64,000 nucleotides of DNA, from positions 1-64,000 of the forward strand of contig NZ_FOTM01000022.1 in NCBI RefSeq assembly GCF_900114565.1, read 5' to 3'. The DNA comes from Leifsonia sp. CL147 (lineage in GTDB: Bacteria; Actinomycetota; Actinomycetes; Actinomycetales; Microbacteriaceae). The notes beneath the pieces were generated by a model. It was not told the origin of the DNA, made no database searches, and saw only the letters and a list, made by a program, of their open reading frames with translations. A program made the position numbers and the translations under genes. This document shows, one piece after another, positions 7,121 to 16,585 of the stretch (positions within the stretch are counted from its first letter, which is position 1; each line of letters begins with the position of its first letter).

Positions 7121-8155
7121 CTACCTCGCGATGGGCCTGCGGATCTGGGTGCGAGGCGCAGTCGAGTTCCGCACCACCAGAGAGGTCGACAATTGCACAT
7201 GCTGCGAGTCAAGAGTTTCGTGCCCTTGTAGTTGAAGGATGACTCGCAGCGCCATGCGACCCATGGTTTCCAGCGGTTGCCTGACCGTCGTCAGTTGCGG
7301 TGATGACCATCGGGCGACCCGGGTGTCGTCGAAGCCGACGACACTCAACTGATCGGGCACGGTGAGGCCCCGAGAACGTGCCGCTTCGATCACGCCGAGT
7401 GCGATAGTGTCCGAGCCGGCGAAGATCGCGGTCGGTGGGTCGGGGAGAGCGAGCTGGACCAGCGCAAGGTCACGTCCTGATTCGTAGGTGAACAGGCCGA
7501 AAGATGTGATCAACGGGTCGACATCAAGGCCGGCGTTCTCCAAGGCTGCCCGGAAACCGTGGTAGCGCTCCTGATTGGAACCGGATCCTCGCGGGCCGCC
7601 GATGAACCCGATTCTCTCGTGGCCGAGATCGATAAGGTGCCGGCCTGCTTCCAAGCCGCCGGCCCAGTTGGTAGCGCCGACACTGGCGACATCGGGGCGG
7701 CCGAGGTTGATCGGGTCGACGACCACCAATGGCACGGAAGCGCGCGCGAGGGCGCGAAGGTGCTCACTGGTCATTTGCGAGGTGACGACGATGATGCCTG
7801 TGCGGCCTTTCGCGCGCACTTCCCGCCCCCAGGCCACGTCATTGCCGTTGTCCTTCGGAATGATCCTGACGACGACGTCCACTCCGGCCTCGGCGCCGGC
7901 GTGGACGATTCCTTCCATGACTTGAGTCGAGTAGGGATTGTCCAAACTGTCGAAGACGACGTCCACCACCGGATCCTCGGTGTTGACCCGGAACGTTGTC
8001 GGCGCATAGTCGAGGACCTTCGCCGTCTCCATCACTCTCTGGCGGGTCTCCTCGGAGACGTCGGGCCTGCGGTTCATGACCTTCGACACGGTGCCGACAG
8101 AGACGCCCGCCTGCTTGGCGATCTCATTGAGCGTGACCCTCTGCGTTGTCCTCAT
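7121..8155 (-). CDS. LacI-family transcriptional regulator
   Basis: A 344-residue LacI/GalR-family regulator. The N-terminal helix-turn-helix is VTLNEIAKQAGVSVGTVSKV with the hinge region after RPDVSEETRQRV, followed by a periplasmic-binding-protein-like effector domain (SVGATNWAGGLEAG, HLIDLGHERIGFIGG, PTAIFAGSDTIALG, LSVVGFDDTRVARW). The ATG at 8155 is chosen because AGGAG lies eight bases upstream; the open frame extends 14 codons further without a ribosome site. It is divergent from the sugar ABC operon, which fits a repressor of the importer and its GH3/GH43 enzymes that is released by an imported sugar. The effector is unknown. The LacI pseudogene at 15649-16375 is its closest relative in the window. 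Confidence 0.9.
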   Translation of the reverse strand: MRTTQRVTLNEIAKQAGVSVGTVSKVMNRRPDVSEETRQRVMETAKVLDYAPTTFRVNTEDPVVDVVFDSLDNPYSTQVMEGIVHAGAEAGVDVVVRIIPKDNGNDVAWGREVRAKGRTGIIVVTSQMTSEHLRALARASVPLVVVDPINLGRPDVASVGATNWAGGLEAGRHLIDLGHERIGFIGGPRGSGSNQERYHGFRAALENAGLDVDPLITSFGLFTYESGRDLALVQLALPDPPTAIFAGSDTIALGVIEAARSRGLTVPDQLSVVGFDDTRVARWSSPQLTTVRQPLETMGRMALRVILQLQGHETLDSQHVQLSTSLVVRNSTAPRTQIRRPIAR

Positions 8156-8245
8156 CGACGACTCTCCTGATCGTTCTATGGCGACTCGCTGTCGCAATAG
8201 TTTCGTTGGTGCAGCATCGATGCTAGCCGCAAATCCAAATAGTTG

Positions 8246-8313
8246 TTGACTCCGGCCCTCATTTCGCCTATCTTGTGGGCGCCAAAATTGCGGATCGTTT
8301 CGAAATTATTTCG
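8246..8313 (+). promoter_or_regulatory. Promoter and overlapping operator of the sugar ABC operon
   Basis: TTGACT at 8246-8251 and TATCTT at 8269-8274 are separated by 17 bp, a near-ideal housekeeping-sigma promoter. Start of transcription is expected near 8281. Directly downstream, CGAAATTATTTCG at 8301-8313 is a perfect 5+3+5 inverted repeat, and TTTCGAAA at 8298-8305 is also palindromic. A repressor bound there would block initiation, consistent with the divergent LacI gene. Confidence 0.7.
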
Positions 8314-8358
8314 CACCGGCGGCCAATGGTGTCAAATCACACAGAAAAGGATGAAGCG

Positions 8359-9657
8359 ATGAAGCTCACATCGAAACGGGGCCGCGCAGTCGTGGCAGTC
8401 GTGATCGCTGCGGCACTGAGCCTGACCGCATGCTCGACCGGTGGATCCAGCGGATCCAAGACCGCGTCGGCTTGGGCGCTCACCGGCGGCGACGAGCAGA
8501 CGTTCCGCAGCTCGTTCACCGAGTGGAACAAGGCCAACCCAGACCAGAAGATCGACTCCCAGTTCTTCGCCAACGATGCCTATAAGGAGAAGATCCGTTC
8601 GGCGGTCGGGTCGGGCAACGCGCCGGCTCTGATCTATTCCTGGGCCGGTGGGACGCTGGCGGATTACGTCAAGAACAAGAACGTGGTCGACATCACCGAG
8701 CAATCGAAGGATCTGACCTCGCGTCTCATTCCCTCGGTCGCGGCGAACGGCGTCATCGGCGGCAAGACGTACGCTGTTCCGAATAACTCGATGCAGTCGG
8801 TCGTCCTTTGGTACAACAAGGGGCTGTTCAAGCAGGAGGGCGTGGAGCCGCCGAAGACGTGGGACGACCTGATGAAGCTCGTCGACACCTTCAACGGGAA
8901 GGGCATCGCTCCGTTCTCGATGGCGGGTGCGAGCAAGTGGCCGGAGCTGATGTGGCTCGAATACCTCGCCGACCGGATCGGTGGCCCGGAGGCCTTCAAG
9001 GCCGTTCTCGACGGAAAGAAGAATGCTTGGTCGAACCCGGCATTCAAGCAGTCCCTCGAGAAGATCCAGCAGCTGGTGAAGGCCAATGGATTCATCAAGG
9101 GTTACGAGTCGATCACCGCGGACGCGAATGCGGATATCGCTGCCTTCTACACCGGCAAGGCGGCGATGATTCTGCAGGGTTCGTGGGTCTACCCGAACTT
9201 CAAGAACAATGCGAAGGACTTCTTCGCAGCGGGCAACGTCGGCTATGTCACCTTCCCGGCAGTCTCCGGTGGCAAGGGCGACCCGGCGAACATCGTCGGC
9301 AACCCGGCCAACTTCTGGTCCGTGTCTTCCTCCTCGAGCGCGGACGCGCAGAAGTCGGCGGAGTCCTACCTGAACAAGGCAGTGCTTGACGACACCTACG
9401 TGGACACGCTGTTGAAGGGCGGGGCCGTCCCTCCGATCACGGGAATCGAAAGCAAGATCGCGAAGCTCGACGACGCCGACTACCTCGGCTGGGTCTACAA
9501 GCGAGCAGTCGACGCGCCCAGCTTCCAGCTCTCGTGGGACCAGGCACTTCCAGCTGCACAGGGCCAGGCGCTTCTGACCAACCTCGACCAGGTGTTCCTC
9601 GGGCAGATGACGCCCCAGGGGTTCGTGGACGCCATGAACACGACGCTGGGATCTTGA
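8359..9657 (+). CDS. Sugar ABC transporter, lipoprotein substrate-binding protein (CUT1 type)
   Basis: An extracellular solute-binding protein of family 1 (432 residues), the ligand-capturing part of an oligosaccharide importer. It starts MKLTSKRGRA, followed by a hydrophobic segment and the lipobox LTAC with Cys25 as the lipid anchor. Family features include YNKGLFKQEGVEPPKTWDDL and the C-terminal ALLTNLDQVFLGQMTP. The ATG at 8359 directly precedes the signal sequence; an in-frame Met 28 codons upstream would spoil the lipoprotein signal. It is the first gene of an operon with two permeases, GH3 and GH43. No ATPase gene is in the operon, as is usual for actinobacterial CUT1 systems that share an MsiK-type ATPase. 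Cello-, xylo- or gluco-oligosaccharides are the likely ligands (inference). Confidence 0.9.
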   Translation: MKLTSKRGRAVVAVVIAAALSLTACSTGGSSGSKTASAWALTGGDEQTFRSSFTEWNKANPDQKIDSQFFANDAYKEKIRSAVGSGNAPALIYSWAGGTLADYVKNKNVVDITEQSKDLTSRLIPSVAANGVIGGKTYAVPNNSMQSVVLWYNKGLFKQEGVEPPKTWDDLMKLVDTFNGKGIAPFSMAGASKWPELMWLEYLADRIGGPEAFKAVLDGKKNAWSNPAFKQSLEKIQQLVKANGFIKGYESITADANADIAAFYTGKAAMILQGSWVYPNFKNNAKDFFAAGNVGYVTFPAVSGGKGDPANIVGNPANFWSVSSSSSADAQKSAESYLNKAVLDDTYVDTLLKGGAVPPITGIESKIAKLDDADYLGWVYKRAVDAPSFQLSWDQALPAAQGQALLTNLDQVFLGQMTPQGFVDAMNTTLGS

Positions 9658-9661
9658 GCTC

Positions 9662-10567
9662 GTGACTACCGCAACACTCGGGACCGGTGCGGCTCGCCGC
9701 CGCACCGGTTCCACCCTCATCATGGCTTTGCCCGCTCTTGTGCTGTTCAGCCTGTTCGGGATCGTTCCGCTCGTCGGCGTGATCTTTCTCAGCCTCACGT
9801 CTTGGGACGGCCTCGGCACGCCGCAATGGATCGGCTTCGGCAATTGGCCGAAGGCGTTTTCCGACCCGCTCACGTGGAACGCGATCTGGCTGACCCTCGT
9901 GGTCATGGTTTCCAGCTGGATCTTCCAGACCCCGATCGCTCTGCTGCTCGGCGTCTTCACCGCAGGTCAGCAGAAGTACCGGACATTCCTGTCCGTGCTC
10001 TACTTCGTGCCGCTGCTGCTCTCTTCGGCCGCGATCGCTATCGCATTCAAGGCGCTCCTGGATCCGACCTTCGGGCTGGGATCCATCAAAGGACTCGGAA
10101 TCCTGTCGCAGAACTGGCTCGGCGACCCCACCCTGGCTCTGATCACCGTGATCTTCGTCATCGGCTGGCAGTTCATCCCGTTTCACACGCTGCTATACGC
10201 GGCGGGGGTGCGACAGATCCCGGCCACGATGTATGAAGCTTCAATGCTCGACGGTGCCGGACGGATCAAGCAGTTCTGGTACATTACGCTGCCTCAGTTG
10301 AAATACACCGTGATCACCTCGACCACACTGATTCTGATCGGGTCGCTAACGTACTTCGACCTGATCTTCGTCCTCACCCAGGGCGGCCCCGGAACCGCGA
10401 CGCGGGTGCTCGCTCTCGACATGTACCTGACCGGGTTCCGCTCGTACAACATGGGCGTGGCGAGCGTGATCGCCGTCATCCTCGCAGTGGTGGGTGTCGC
10501 GCTGGCGCTGCTCCTCACCCGCCTCAGCGGTTCCAACCGTATGACCAGCCAGAGAGAGGGTGCATGA
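9662..10567 (+). CDS. Sugar ABC transporter permease (MalF type)
   Basis: An integral membrane permease of the binding-protein-dependent type, 301 residues with about six hydrophobic segments. The cytoplasmic EAA loop that contacts the ATPase is visible as MYEASMLDGAGRIKQFWYIT. The N-terminal helix (LIMALPALVLFSLFGIVPLV) and LTQGGPGTATRVLALDMYL are standard for CUT1 MalF/UgpA-like proteins. It starts at a GTG four bases after the binding-protein stop, so translation is likely coupled. Its stop overlaps the ATG of the next permease (ATGA). Confidence 0.9.
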   Translation: MTTATLGTGAARRRTGSTLIMALPALVLFSLFGIVPLVGVIFLSLTSWDGLGTPQWIGFGNWPKAFSDPLTWNAIWLTLVVMVSSWIFQTPIALLLGVFTAGQQKYRTFLSVLYFVPLLLSSAAIAIAFKALLDPTFGLGSIKGLGILSQNWLGDPTLALITVIFVIGWQFIPFHTLLYAAGVRQIPATMYEASMLDGAGRIKQFWYITLPQLKYTVITSTTLILIGSLTYFDLIFVLTQGGPGTATRVLALDMYLTGFRSYNMGVASVIAVILAVVGVALALLLTRLSGSNRMTSQREGA

Positions 10568-11493
10568 TGGCAACCTCCACCTCCACCTCCACCTCCACCT
10601 CCACTTCCAAGTCCGTCGCTGAGCCCGCGCGGCGAGCGGACAGCGCGCGTCCGCTGCCCCGCCGGAAGGGGCGTGGGCGCGAGCGCCCCAACATCCCGGG
10701 CGGTTTGGGCGGTTTCGTGTGGCTCATCGTGATCATCGCACCGGTGTACTACATCATCGTCACAAGCTTGAAGACGCAAGCCGATGTCTACGCGGACGGG
10801 CCGCTCGCGTTGCCCGCCAAGCCGACCTTGGACAACTACGTCCTGGTCTTGCAGAACGACTTCTTCCAGTATTTCCTCAACAGCGTGATCGTTACTCTTG
10901 TGGCCACGGCGCTGGCGCTCGCCGTCTCCGTCCTGGCCGCCTACCCCATCGTGCGCAGCAGAGGATCGTTCGCGCGCGGGACGATGTCGATCTACCTGCT
11001 CGGTCTGGCGATCCCGCTTCAGGCAACCATCATCCCCGTGTACCTTCTGATCACGAAGATGGGACTCTACGACACGTTGTGGGCGATCATCTTGCCCGCG
11101 GCCGCGTTCGCGATTCCGATCAGCGTGCTCATCATCGTGAACTTCATGCGGGATATTCCGGCGGAGCTCTTCGAATCAATGCGCATGGACGGCGCCGGTG
11201 ACTGGCGAATCCTCCGATCGTTGGTGCTGCCGCTGGTGCAGCCGGCATTGGTGACGGTCGGGATCTACAACGCGCTCGGTGTTTGGAACGGGTTCCTCTT
11301 CCCGCTGATCCTCACGCAGAGCCCGCAGAACCGTGTTCTGCCGCTTTCGCTGTGGACTTTCCAGGGCCAGTTCTCGGTCAACGTCCCCGCGATTCTCGCT
11401 GCCGTCGTGCTTTCCGCGTTGCCGATGCTTGCCGCTTACATCTTCGGGCGCCGGTATCTGGTCGCCGGCCTCACCGCGGGATTCGGAAAGTGA
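10564..11493 (+). CDS. Sugar ABC transporter permease (MalG type)
   Basis: The second permease of the importer, 309 residues, with six hydrophobic segments and the EAA loop ELFESMRMDGAGDWRILRSL. A basic cytoplasmic head of about 40 residues precedes the first helix. It begins with a run of six Thr-Ser pairs encoded by a hexanucleotide tandem repeat right after the start codon, which is not part of the family fold. The ATG at 10564 overlaps the previous stop and has AGAGAGGG just upstream; an adjacent ATG at 10567 is equally possible. The last bases overlap the start of the GH3 gene (TGATG), so the operon is tightly coupled. Confidence 0.9.
   Translation: MMATSTSTSTSTSTSKSVAEPARRADSARPLPRRKGRGRERPNIPGGLGGFVWLIVIIAPVYYIIVTSLKTQADVYADGPLALPAKPTLDNYVLVLQNDFFQYFLNSVIVTLVATALALAVSVLAAYPIVRSRGSFARGTMSIYLLGLAIPLQATIIPVYLLITKMGLYDTLWAIILPAAAFAIPISVLIIVNFMRDIPAELFESMRMDGAGDWRILRSLVLPLVQPALVTVGIYNALGVWNGFLFPLILTQSPQNRVLPLSLWTFQGQFSVNVPAILAAVVLSALPMLAAYIFGRRYLVAGLTAGFGK
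10573..10608 (+). repeat. Hexanucleotide tandem repeat ACCTCC in permease start
   Basis: Five perfect ACCTCC units and one ACTTCC follow the start codon of the MalG-type permease, encoding (Thr-Ser)6. ACCUCC is also the anti-Shine-Dalgarno core of 16S rRNA. The gene's own ribosome site contains GAGG, which can pair with CCTC in each unit. Confidence 0.85.
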
Positions 11494-13970
11494 TGGAGGT
11501 CACGACGGAGTACGTGGAGGGCAGCTGGCGCAATCCGGCGTTGCGTGCCAAGCAGCGTGCGGAAGACCTTCTTGCAGTGCTGTCGCGTGAGGAGAAGGTC
11601 AGCGCAGCATGCGGGGATCTCTCCGGGCTGGCGCGGTATGGGGTTCCGGTATTGATGTCGAAGGACGGACCGAACGGGCTGTCCTTGCCTGGGACGACTG
11701 CCTTCCCGTCCGGGTACTCGCTCGCGTCGACGTTCAACCCCGAACTGGCTCATGAGTTCGGGGAGGCGATCGGTGCCGAGTTGCGAGGCAAAGCCCGCGC
11801 GGTGTGGCTGGGCCCCGCCGTCGACATCACCCGCTCGCCCTATGCGGGGCGGCAAACGGAGTCCTTCGGTGAAGATCCCGTTCTAGCCGGCTCGATGGGT
11901 CGCGCAGCGGTTCTCGGTGCGAAGGCGACCCACACCATTCAGTCGGTCAAGCATTTCGTGGTGAACAACCAGGAGAGCGAGCGCATCGGCTACCGCGACG
12001 GCGCAGGCGGCCGCACGGCTGCTATCGATGTCCACGTCGATGATCGAGCTCTCCGAGAGATCTATGTCGCTCCCTTCGTGGAACTCACGCGTGACGGTGG
12101 CGCCGACTCCGTGATGGCGTCGTACAACCGTTTCAACGGGACGCCCGCGTGCGAGAACAAGCCGCTGATCGACATCATCAAGTCGAGCTGGGACGGCGTT
12201 GTGACCCCCGATTTCATGTGGGCCGTGCGAGACCAGGTCGCGGCGACGGTCGCCGGGATCGACATCCCCCAGTTCGATCAGGGCAACGGCGGACGCACAC
12301 CCGCTGTCTTCGACGACAACCATGTCACCGATGAGCGCCTCGACGACAGCGTCCGCCGAATCCTGACCATGGTCTTCAACTCCGGTCTCTTCGACCACCC
12401 CCTACCAGCTGATGCCGCCGAAGTCGTCACCAGCGATGCGCACCGAGGACTGGCCACGAGGATCGCGTCCGAAGGCATGGTGCTGCTGAAGAATGACGGC
12501 GTCCTCCCGATCAGCCCAAGCCGCTCCCCGCGAATCGCGCTCATCGGACCGAACGGGACGGACGCGGTGTATACAGTCGGCGGCTCGGCGGCGGTCGACG
12601 TCCCCGCCACCGCCCTGAGCACTCCGGCGGCTGCGATCGCCCGTCGGATCGGAAGCGCGTCCCTGACCCTCCGCCAGGGAACCACCGGGGACCGAATGAG
12701 CACCAACAAGATCCCGCTTGCCCAAACCGCGGTAGACGCGAGTGCACCGGGATGGGCGGCGGAGTATTGGGCGACGCTCGAACCTGCTGGGCCACCTGTG
12801 ATGCAACGGATCGAGCCCGATCTGTTCGCAGACGGGCGCCCCGACGGGATCGCCGACGACTTCTCCGCCCGCTGGACGACCACGATCACGCCCTCCGAAA
12901 GCGGGACCCACTACTTCACGCTGCCGCTCAGCGGCCGAGTCCGAGTGACGATCGACGGCGTCGAGGTCGCGCACGACGGCCGGGAAGAGGTCGTCTTCCT
13001 CGCCGGCCCTGAACTGCCCATCATCGCCAGCCATGAGCTCATCGCAGGCGTACCCGTTTCCGTTGTCATCGAGTACTCGACAGATGCGGCCGGATTCCAC
13101 ACGCCGTCGATCGCGCTCGGGTGGGTCAGACCCAGCGACTCGCTCATCGCCGCTGCCGCCCGGGCGGCAGCAGAGGCCGATATCGCGGTCGTGACCGTCA
13201 ACGTCGTCGCCTCGGAGGGCATGGACAGAACGAGCCTCGCCCTCCCGCTCGACCAGGACAGGCTGATCGATGCTGTGGCCGCCGCGAACCGGAACACCGT
13301 CGTCGTCGTCAACGCTGGCGGCGCAATTCTGATGCCCTGGCTCGATCGGGTCGCAGCTGTCGTGGTGGCCTGGTATCCCGGCGAAATGTTCGGGGAGGCC
13401 ATCGCCGATGTCCTCTTCGGGGCGGTCACGAGTCTCGGGCGGCTCCCGGTCACCTTCCCGCTCACCGAAGCCCACGGGCTCGTAGCTGTGCGGGCGCCGG
13501 AAGAGGCCGTCGGCCGATTGGTCTACAGCGAGAGCGGCGACGTCGGCTACCGCTGGTACGAACGCTCCAGAACACAGCCTCAGTTCGACTTCGGTCACGG
13601 CCTCGAATACACCACATTCGACTACGACGACGTTCAGATAACGAGCGCGGCGGACGGCGGTGCGAGAGTCGAACTGACCATTCGCAACACCGGCGATCGG
13701 GTCGGTACCGCCGCACCACAGGTCTACGCCGGCCCCGCCGCCGACGCGCCCCACTCGGAACCGTACGTCCTCGTCGGTTTCGATCGGGTCACGCTCGACC
13801 CGGGCCAAGAGCGAAGAGTGCAGATCCAGGTCCGCGGCGATCGGCTCCGCCGTTGGACGGACAAGGGGTGGTCGCGCCCGGATAACGCGAGGCACTACCG
13901 CGTCGGCGAATCGCATACCGACACACGTTTGACCGCAGAGCTGCGACAAGAAGGGGTAACCGCAGGATGA
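11493..13970 (+). CDS. Intracellular GH3 beta-glycosidase with PA14 domain
   Basis: A glycoside hydrolase family 3 enzyme of 825 residues without signal peptide, so cytosolic. KH is at 153-154 and the catalytic nucleophile Asp240 in VVTPDFMWAV. It has the second GH3 domain with EGMVLLKNDGVLP, an inserted PA14 module (about 425-545, AEYWATLEP to IEYSTDAAGF) and a C-terminal fibronectin-III-like domain. It starts at the ATG overlapping the permease stop; the open frame extends upstream only as an overlap with the permease gene. It probably hydrolyses beta-linked disaccharides or short oligomers brought in by the ABC importer, together with the GH43 enzyme whose start overlaps its stop by four bases. 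The substrate (gluco- or xylo-oligomers) is an inference. Confidence 0.9.
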   Translation: MEVTTEYVEGSWRNPALRAKQRAEDLLAVLSREEKVSAACGDLSGLARYGVPVLMSKDGPNGLSLPGTTAFPSGYSLASTFNPELAHEFGEAIGAELRGKARAVWLGPAVDITRSPYAGRQTESFGEDPVLAGSMGRAAVLGAKATHTIQSVKHFVVNNQESERIGYRDGAGGRTAAIDVHVDDRALREIYVAPFVELTRDGGADSVMASYNRFNGTPACENKPLIDIIKSSWDGVVTPDFMWAVRDQVAATVAGIDIPQFDQGNGGRTPAVFDDNHVTDERLDDSVRRILTMVFNSGLFDHPLPADAAEVVTSDAHRGLATRIASEGMVLLKNDGVLPISPSRSPRIALIGPNGTDAVYTVGGSAAVDVPATALSTPAAAIARRIGSASLTLRQGTTGDRMSTNKIPLAQTAVDASAPGWAAEYWATLEPAGPPVMQRIEPDLFADGRPDGIADDFSARWTTTITPSESGTHYFTLPLSGRVRVTIDGVEVAHDGREEVVFLAGPELPIIASHELIAGVPVSVVIEYSTDAAGFHTPSIALGWVRPSDSLIAAAARAAAEADIAVVTVNVVASEGMDRTSLALPLDQDRLIDAVAAANRNTVVVVNAGGAILMPWLDRVAAVVVAWYPGEMFGEAIADVLFGAVTSLGRLPVTFPLTEAHGLVAVRAPEEAVGRLVYSESGDVGYRWYERSRTQPQFDFGHGLEYTTFDYDDVQITSAADGGARVELTIRNTGDRVGTAAPQVYAGPAADAPHSEPYVLVGFDRVTLDPGQERRVQIQVRGDRLRRWTDKGWSRPDNARHYRVGESHTDTRLTAELRQEGVTAG

Positions 13971-15643
13971 GCACAGTCGATGAGGTGAATCTCCGACGCG
14001 ACGAAGAACTGGTCGGCCCTGGGGCCGTGCGTGTCGCCAATCCGATCCTCCGAGGATTCAACCCCGACCCGTCCATCGCGCGACGCGGCAGCAATTACTA
14101 CATCGCGACGTCCACCTTCGAGTGGTTCCCTGCCGTTCAGATCCACCGCTCGGTCAACCTGGCGGACTGGGAATTGGCTGGTCATGTCATCACGGACGAG
14201 CGCATCGACCTGCGCGGGGTCCCCGCGTCGGGAGGCGTCTGGGCGCCTTGCCTCAGTGTCGACCCGCAGACGGGTCGCTTCTATCTCGTGTTCTCGATCA
14301 TGAAGAGTCAGGTGGCAGAGGCCTTCGACGTTGACAACTACGTCGTCTGGGCCGATGACATCGAAGGACCCTGGTCACAGCCTTTGTATCTCACCAGCGT
14401 CGGTTTCGACGCGTCACTTTTCCACGATGGAGATGGCAGTAAATGGGTTGTGACCTTGGAATGGGAGACGCGGGACGGCAGAGAGCATCCGGGCTGGATC
14501 GTCATCCAATCTTTCGACCCCGCGACGGGTCACGTCGGCGAACCCATCCGTATCAGCCACGGCAGCTCAGATCGCGGCGCCGCCGAGGGTCCGCATCTGT
14601 ACAAGCGGGACGGTCTCTACTACCTCATGACCGCCGAAGGCGGCACGGGCTTCGGGCACGGAGTCTGCCTCGCCCGGTCTGCTCAGATCGAGGGACCGTA
14701 TCAAGCTGACCCGCAGAACCCGATCATCACCAGCTGGCCGCGACCGTACTTCGGTCGCAACAACAGAGCGTACCTTCGCGAGGAGTACTTCAACCCCGCC
14801 ACCGGCCTGCAGAAGGCCGGGCACGGGAGTCTGGTGGACACGCCGGATGGGCGTTGGTACGTCGCACATCTGTCGGCGAGAACTCTCCCTGGAACCCAGC
14901 TCTCCGTCCTCGGACGGGAGACCTCTGTGCAGAACGTGGAATGGAATACCGACGGCTGGCTTCGCCTGAGCGACGGATCGAATCTTGCGAAGGACGAGTT
15001 CGTCACCGTCGGACGCAGACAGGATGCAACTCAACGGGTGGTCTCGACGGACTTCGCTGCAGGCCTCGACAACCGGTTCGCAACCTTGCGCGGGCCGGCT
15101 GCGCCGGGATGGTTGCGCACGGGACTCGGCGGGCTGGAGCTGGTGGGCAGGGACTCGCTTTTCTCCGTGTTCGACGTGTCGCTCGTAGCGACTCGCCTAG
15201 AGGAATTCGACGCCGATGCGATGACCACACTGGTCTTCGATCCGGTCCACTTCTCGCAGTCGGCCGGGCTGGTCATTTACTACGACAACAAGAATTTCGT
15301 GTATGCGCGCGTGACCTGGGACGAGGCATATCGCAGCCGTACGATCGGCGTCACTGTAGCCCGCGGCGGACAGAAGATTGAATTGCCGCTGGCCGAGCGG
15401 CCGATCGATGATTACGGGCCTGTCGGACTGCGAGCTCAGCTGCGACACGGACGTGTCCAGTTTGCCTTCTCGTCTGACGACGAGGCGTGGCAGGAGCTTT
15501 CCGAGGTCGATATCTCCCACCTCTCTGATGAGCGTGCTGGAGGCTTCACGGGCACGTTCGTCGGACTTGCTGCGACGGACGGCGTCGGCAAGAAGCAATC
15601 CGCTGTCTTCCGCGAGTTCTCCCTGGTTCACCTTCCCGGCTGA
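13967..15643 (+). CDS. GH43 beta-xylosidase (family with C-terminal beta-sandwich)
   Basis: A cytosolic glycoside hydrolase family 43 enzyme, 558 residues. The five-bladed propeller carries the three acidic residues expected: Asp34 in FNPDPSI (general base), Asp148 in GFDASLFHD (pKa modulator) and Glu207 in AAEGPHLY (general acid). A C-terminal concanavalin-like domain from about residue 345 (GLDNRFATLRGPAAPGWL) matches XynB-type beta-xylosidases, which release xylose from xylo-oligosaccharides and may also act on arabinosides. The ATG overlaps the GH3 stop (ATGA). It is the last gene of the importer operon and faces the LacI pseudogene. Family is certain; xylosidase activity is the most probable of the GH43 options. 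Confidence 0.9.
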   Translation: MSTVDEVNLRRDEELVGPGAVRVANPILRGFNPDPSIARRGSNYYIATSTFEWFPAVQIHRSVNLADWELAGHVITDERIDLRGVPASGGVWAPCLSVDPQTGRFYLVFSIMKSQVAEAFDVDNYVVWADDIEGPWSQPLYLTSVGFDASLFHDGDGSKWVVTLEWETRDGREHPGWIVIQSFDPATGHVGEPIRISHGSSDRGAAEGPHLYKRDGLYYLMTAEGGTGFGHGVCLARSAQIEGPYQADPQNPIITSWPRPYFGRNNRAYLREEYFNPATGLQKAGHGSLVDTPDGRWYVAHLSARTLPGTQLSVLGRETSVQNVEWNTDGWLRLSDGSNLAKDEFVTVGRRQDATQRVVSTDFAAGLDNRFATLRGPAAPGWLRTGLGGLELVGRDSLFSVFDVSLVATRLEEFDADAMTTLVFDPVHFSQSAGLVIYYDNKNFVYARVTWDEAYRSRTIGVTVARGGQKIELPLAERPIDDYGPVGLRAQLRHGRVQFAFSSDDEAWQELSEVDISHLSDERAGGFTGTFVGLAATDGVGKKQSAVFREFSLVHLPG

Positions 15644-15648
15644 CGGAC

Positions 15649-16375
15649 TCAGCGAAGGCGAGCCTTCGACGTGGTCCCGCGCATATCGAGGTGCGTCGCC
15701 ACCTCGACCCTCGCTGCCGCCACGGGCCGGCCGGACGCCAAGTCGATCAGTCGGTCGATCGCGTGCGCCACCATGCCACCGACTGGAACGTGGACGCGGG
15801 TGAGTGCGGGTGGCACTCTTGGGCGAGGCGTGAGCCGTCGAATCCGACCACGCTGAGGTCTTCCGGAACACGCAATCCCCTCCCGCGCGCTGCCGTGATA
15901 ACCGCCATTGCGACAATGTCGCTGCCCGCCACGATGGCGGTCAGTCCGGGATCTGAGATCAGACGATCGGCCTCTGGGAGAGCGCGCTCGAAGGAATCCG
16001 GGATGCAGCCGGCGACGATCACTGTGGCACGAGTTCCCGCGCCCGTTGTCACGCCAGACGCACGAGCAGGTGCGGTTTCGAATCGTCATCTCCGCCGAGG
16101 TAGGCGACTCTGGTGTGACCAAGGTCAAGGAGGTGGTGAGCCGCGTCGTACCCGCCGCGCCAGTTCGTCGCGCCGATTCTCTGCACCTCAGGACCGACGA
16201 TTCCTGTAGGGTCGACCAGGACTCGCGCGATGGCCACGCCTTCAAGAAGGCGTCCCCGCGCTAGGGAGTCCGCATTTGCGAGTTCGACCACCCCCAGCCG
16301 CCCTGCCCGGCCGGCCTGTTCACCCCACGCGATTTCGTCTGCGCTGTCCGGGGGCGTGGGCGTTCGTGGGAGCAA
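15649..16375 (-). pseudogene. LacI-family regulator, N-terminus lost and frameshifted
   Basis: Three minus-strand frames carry consecutive pieces of a LacI effector domain: VQRIGATNWRGGYDAAHHLL and LDLGHTRVAYLGG, then LTAIVAGSDIVAMAVITAA and LSVVGFDGSRLAQ, then HAIDRLIDLASGRPVAAARV to the stop at 15649. At least two frameshifts separate them. The helix-turn-helix and about 100 following residues are missing; nothing recognisable remains in 16376-16585. The order and wording of motifs parallel the intact LacI at 7121-8155, so a regulator that once accompanied this end of the operon has decayed. Confidence 0.8.
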
Positions 16376-16585
16376 GAAAGCGTCCTAGCGTTCGCATGCG
16401 TCGAGGGCAGCCTTCAGCACATCCCACTCATGCGGGGCTCGGCGCGATTCCATTATCAACTCGATGGCGCGCAGAGAGGGACCTCTCTTGAGGCCGGCTC
16501 GGATGGGGAGGTGCAGCAACGGTCCGGCGTTGCTCGGTCATCTGTCGTCCGCGGCTGTCCGATCGCTCAGCGTCGTGAGGTGACG

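Noticed and set aside
12402-13949. Long antisense open frames over GH3, and similar ones over ftsH, clpC and lysS
   Set aside because: High-GC third positions leave antisense frames open; the sense genes have clear family motifs and the antisense products have none.
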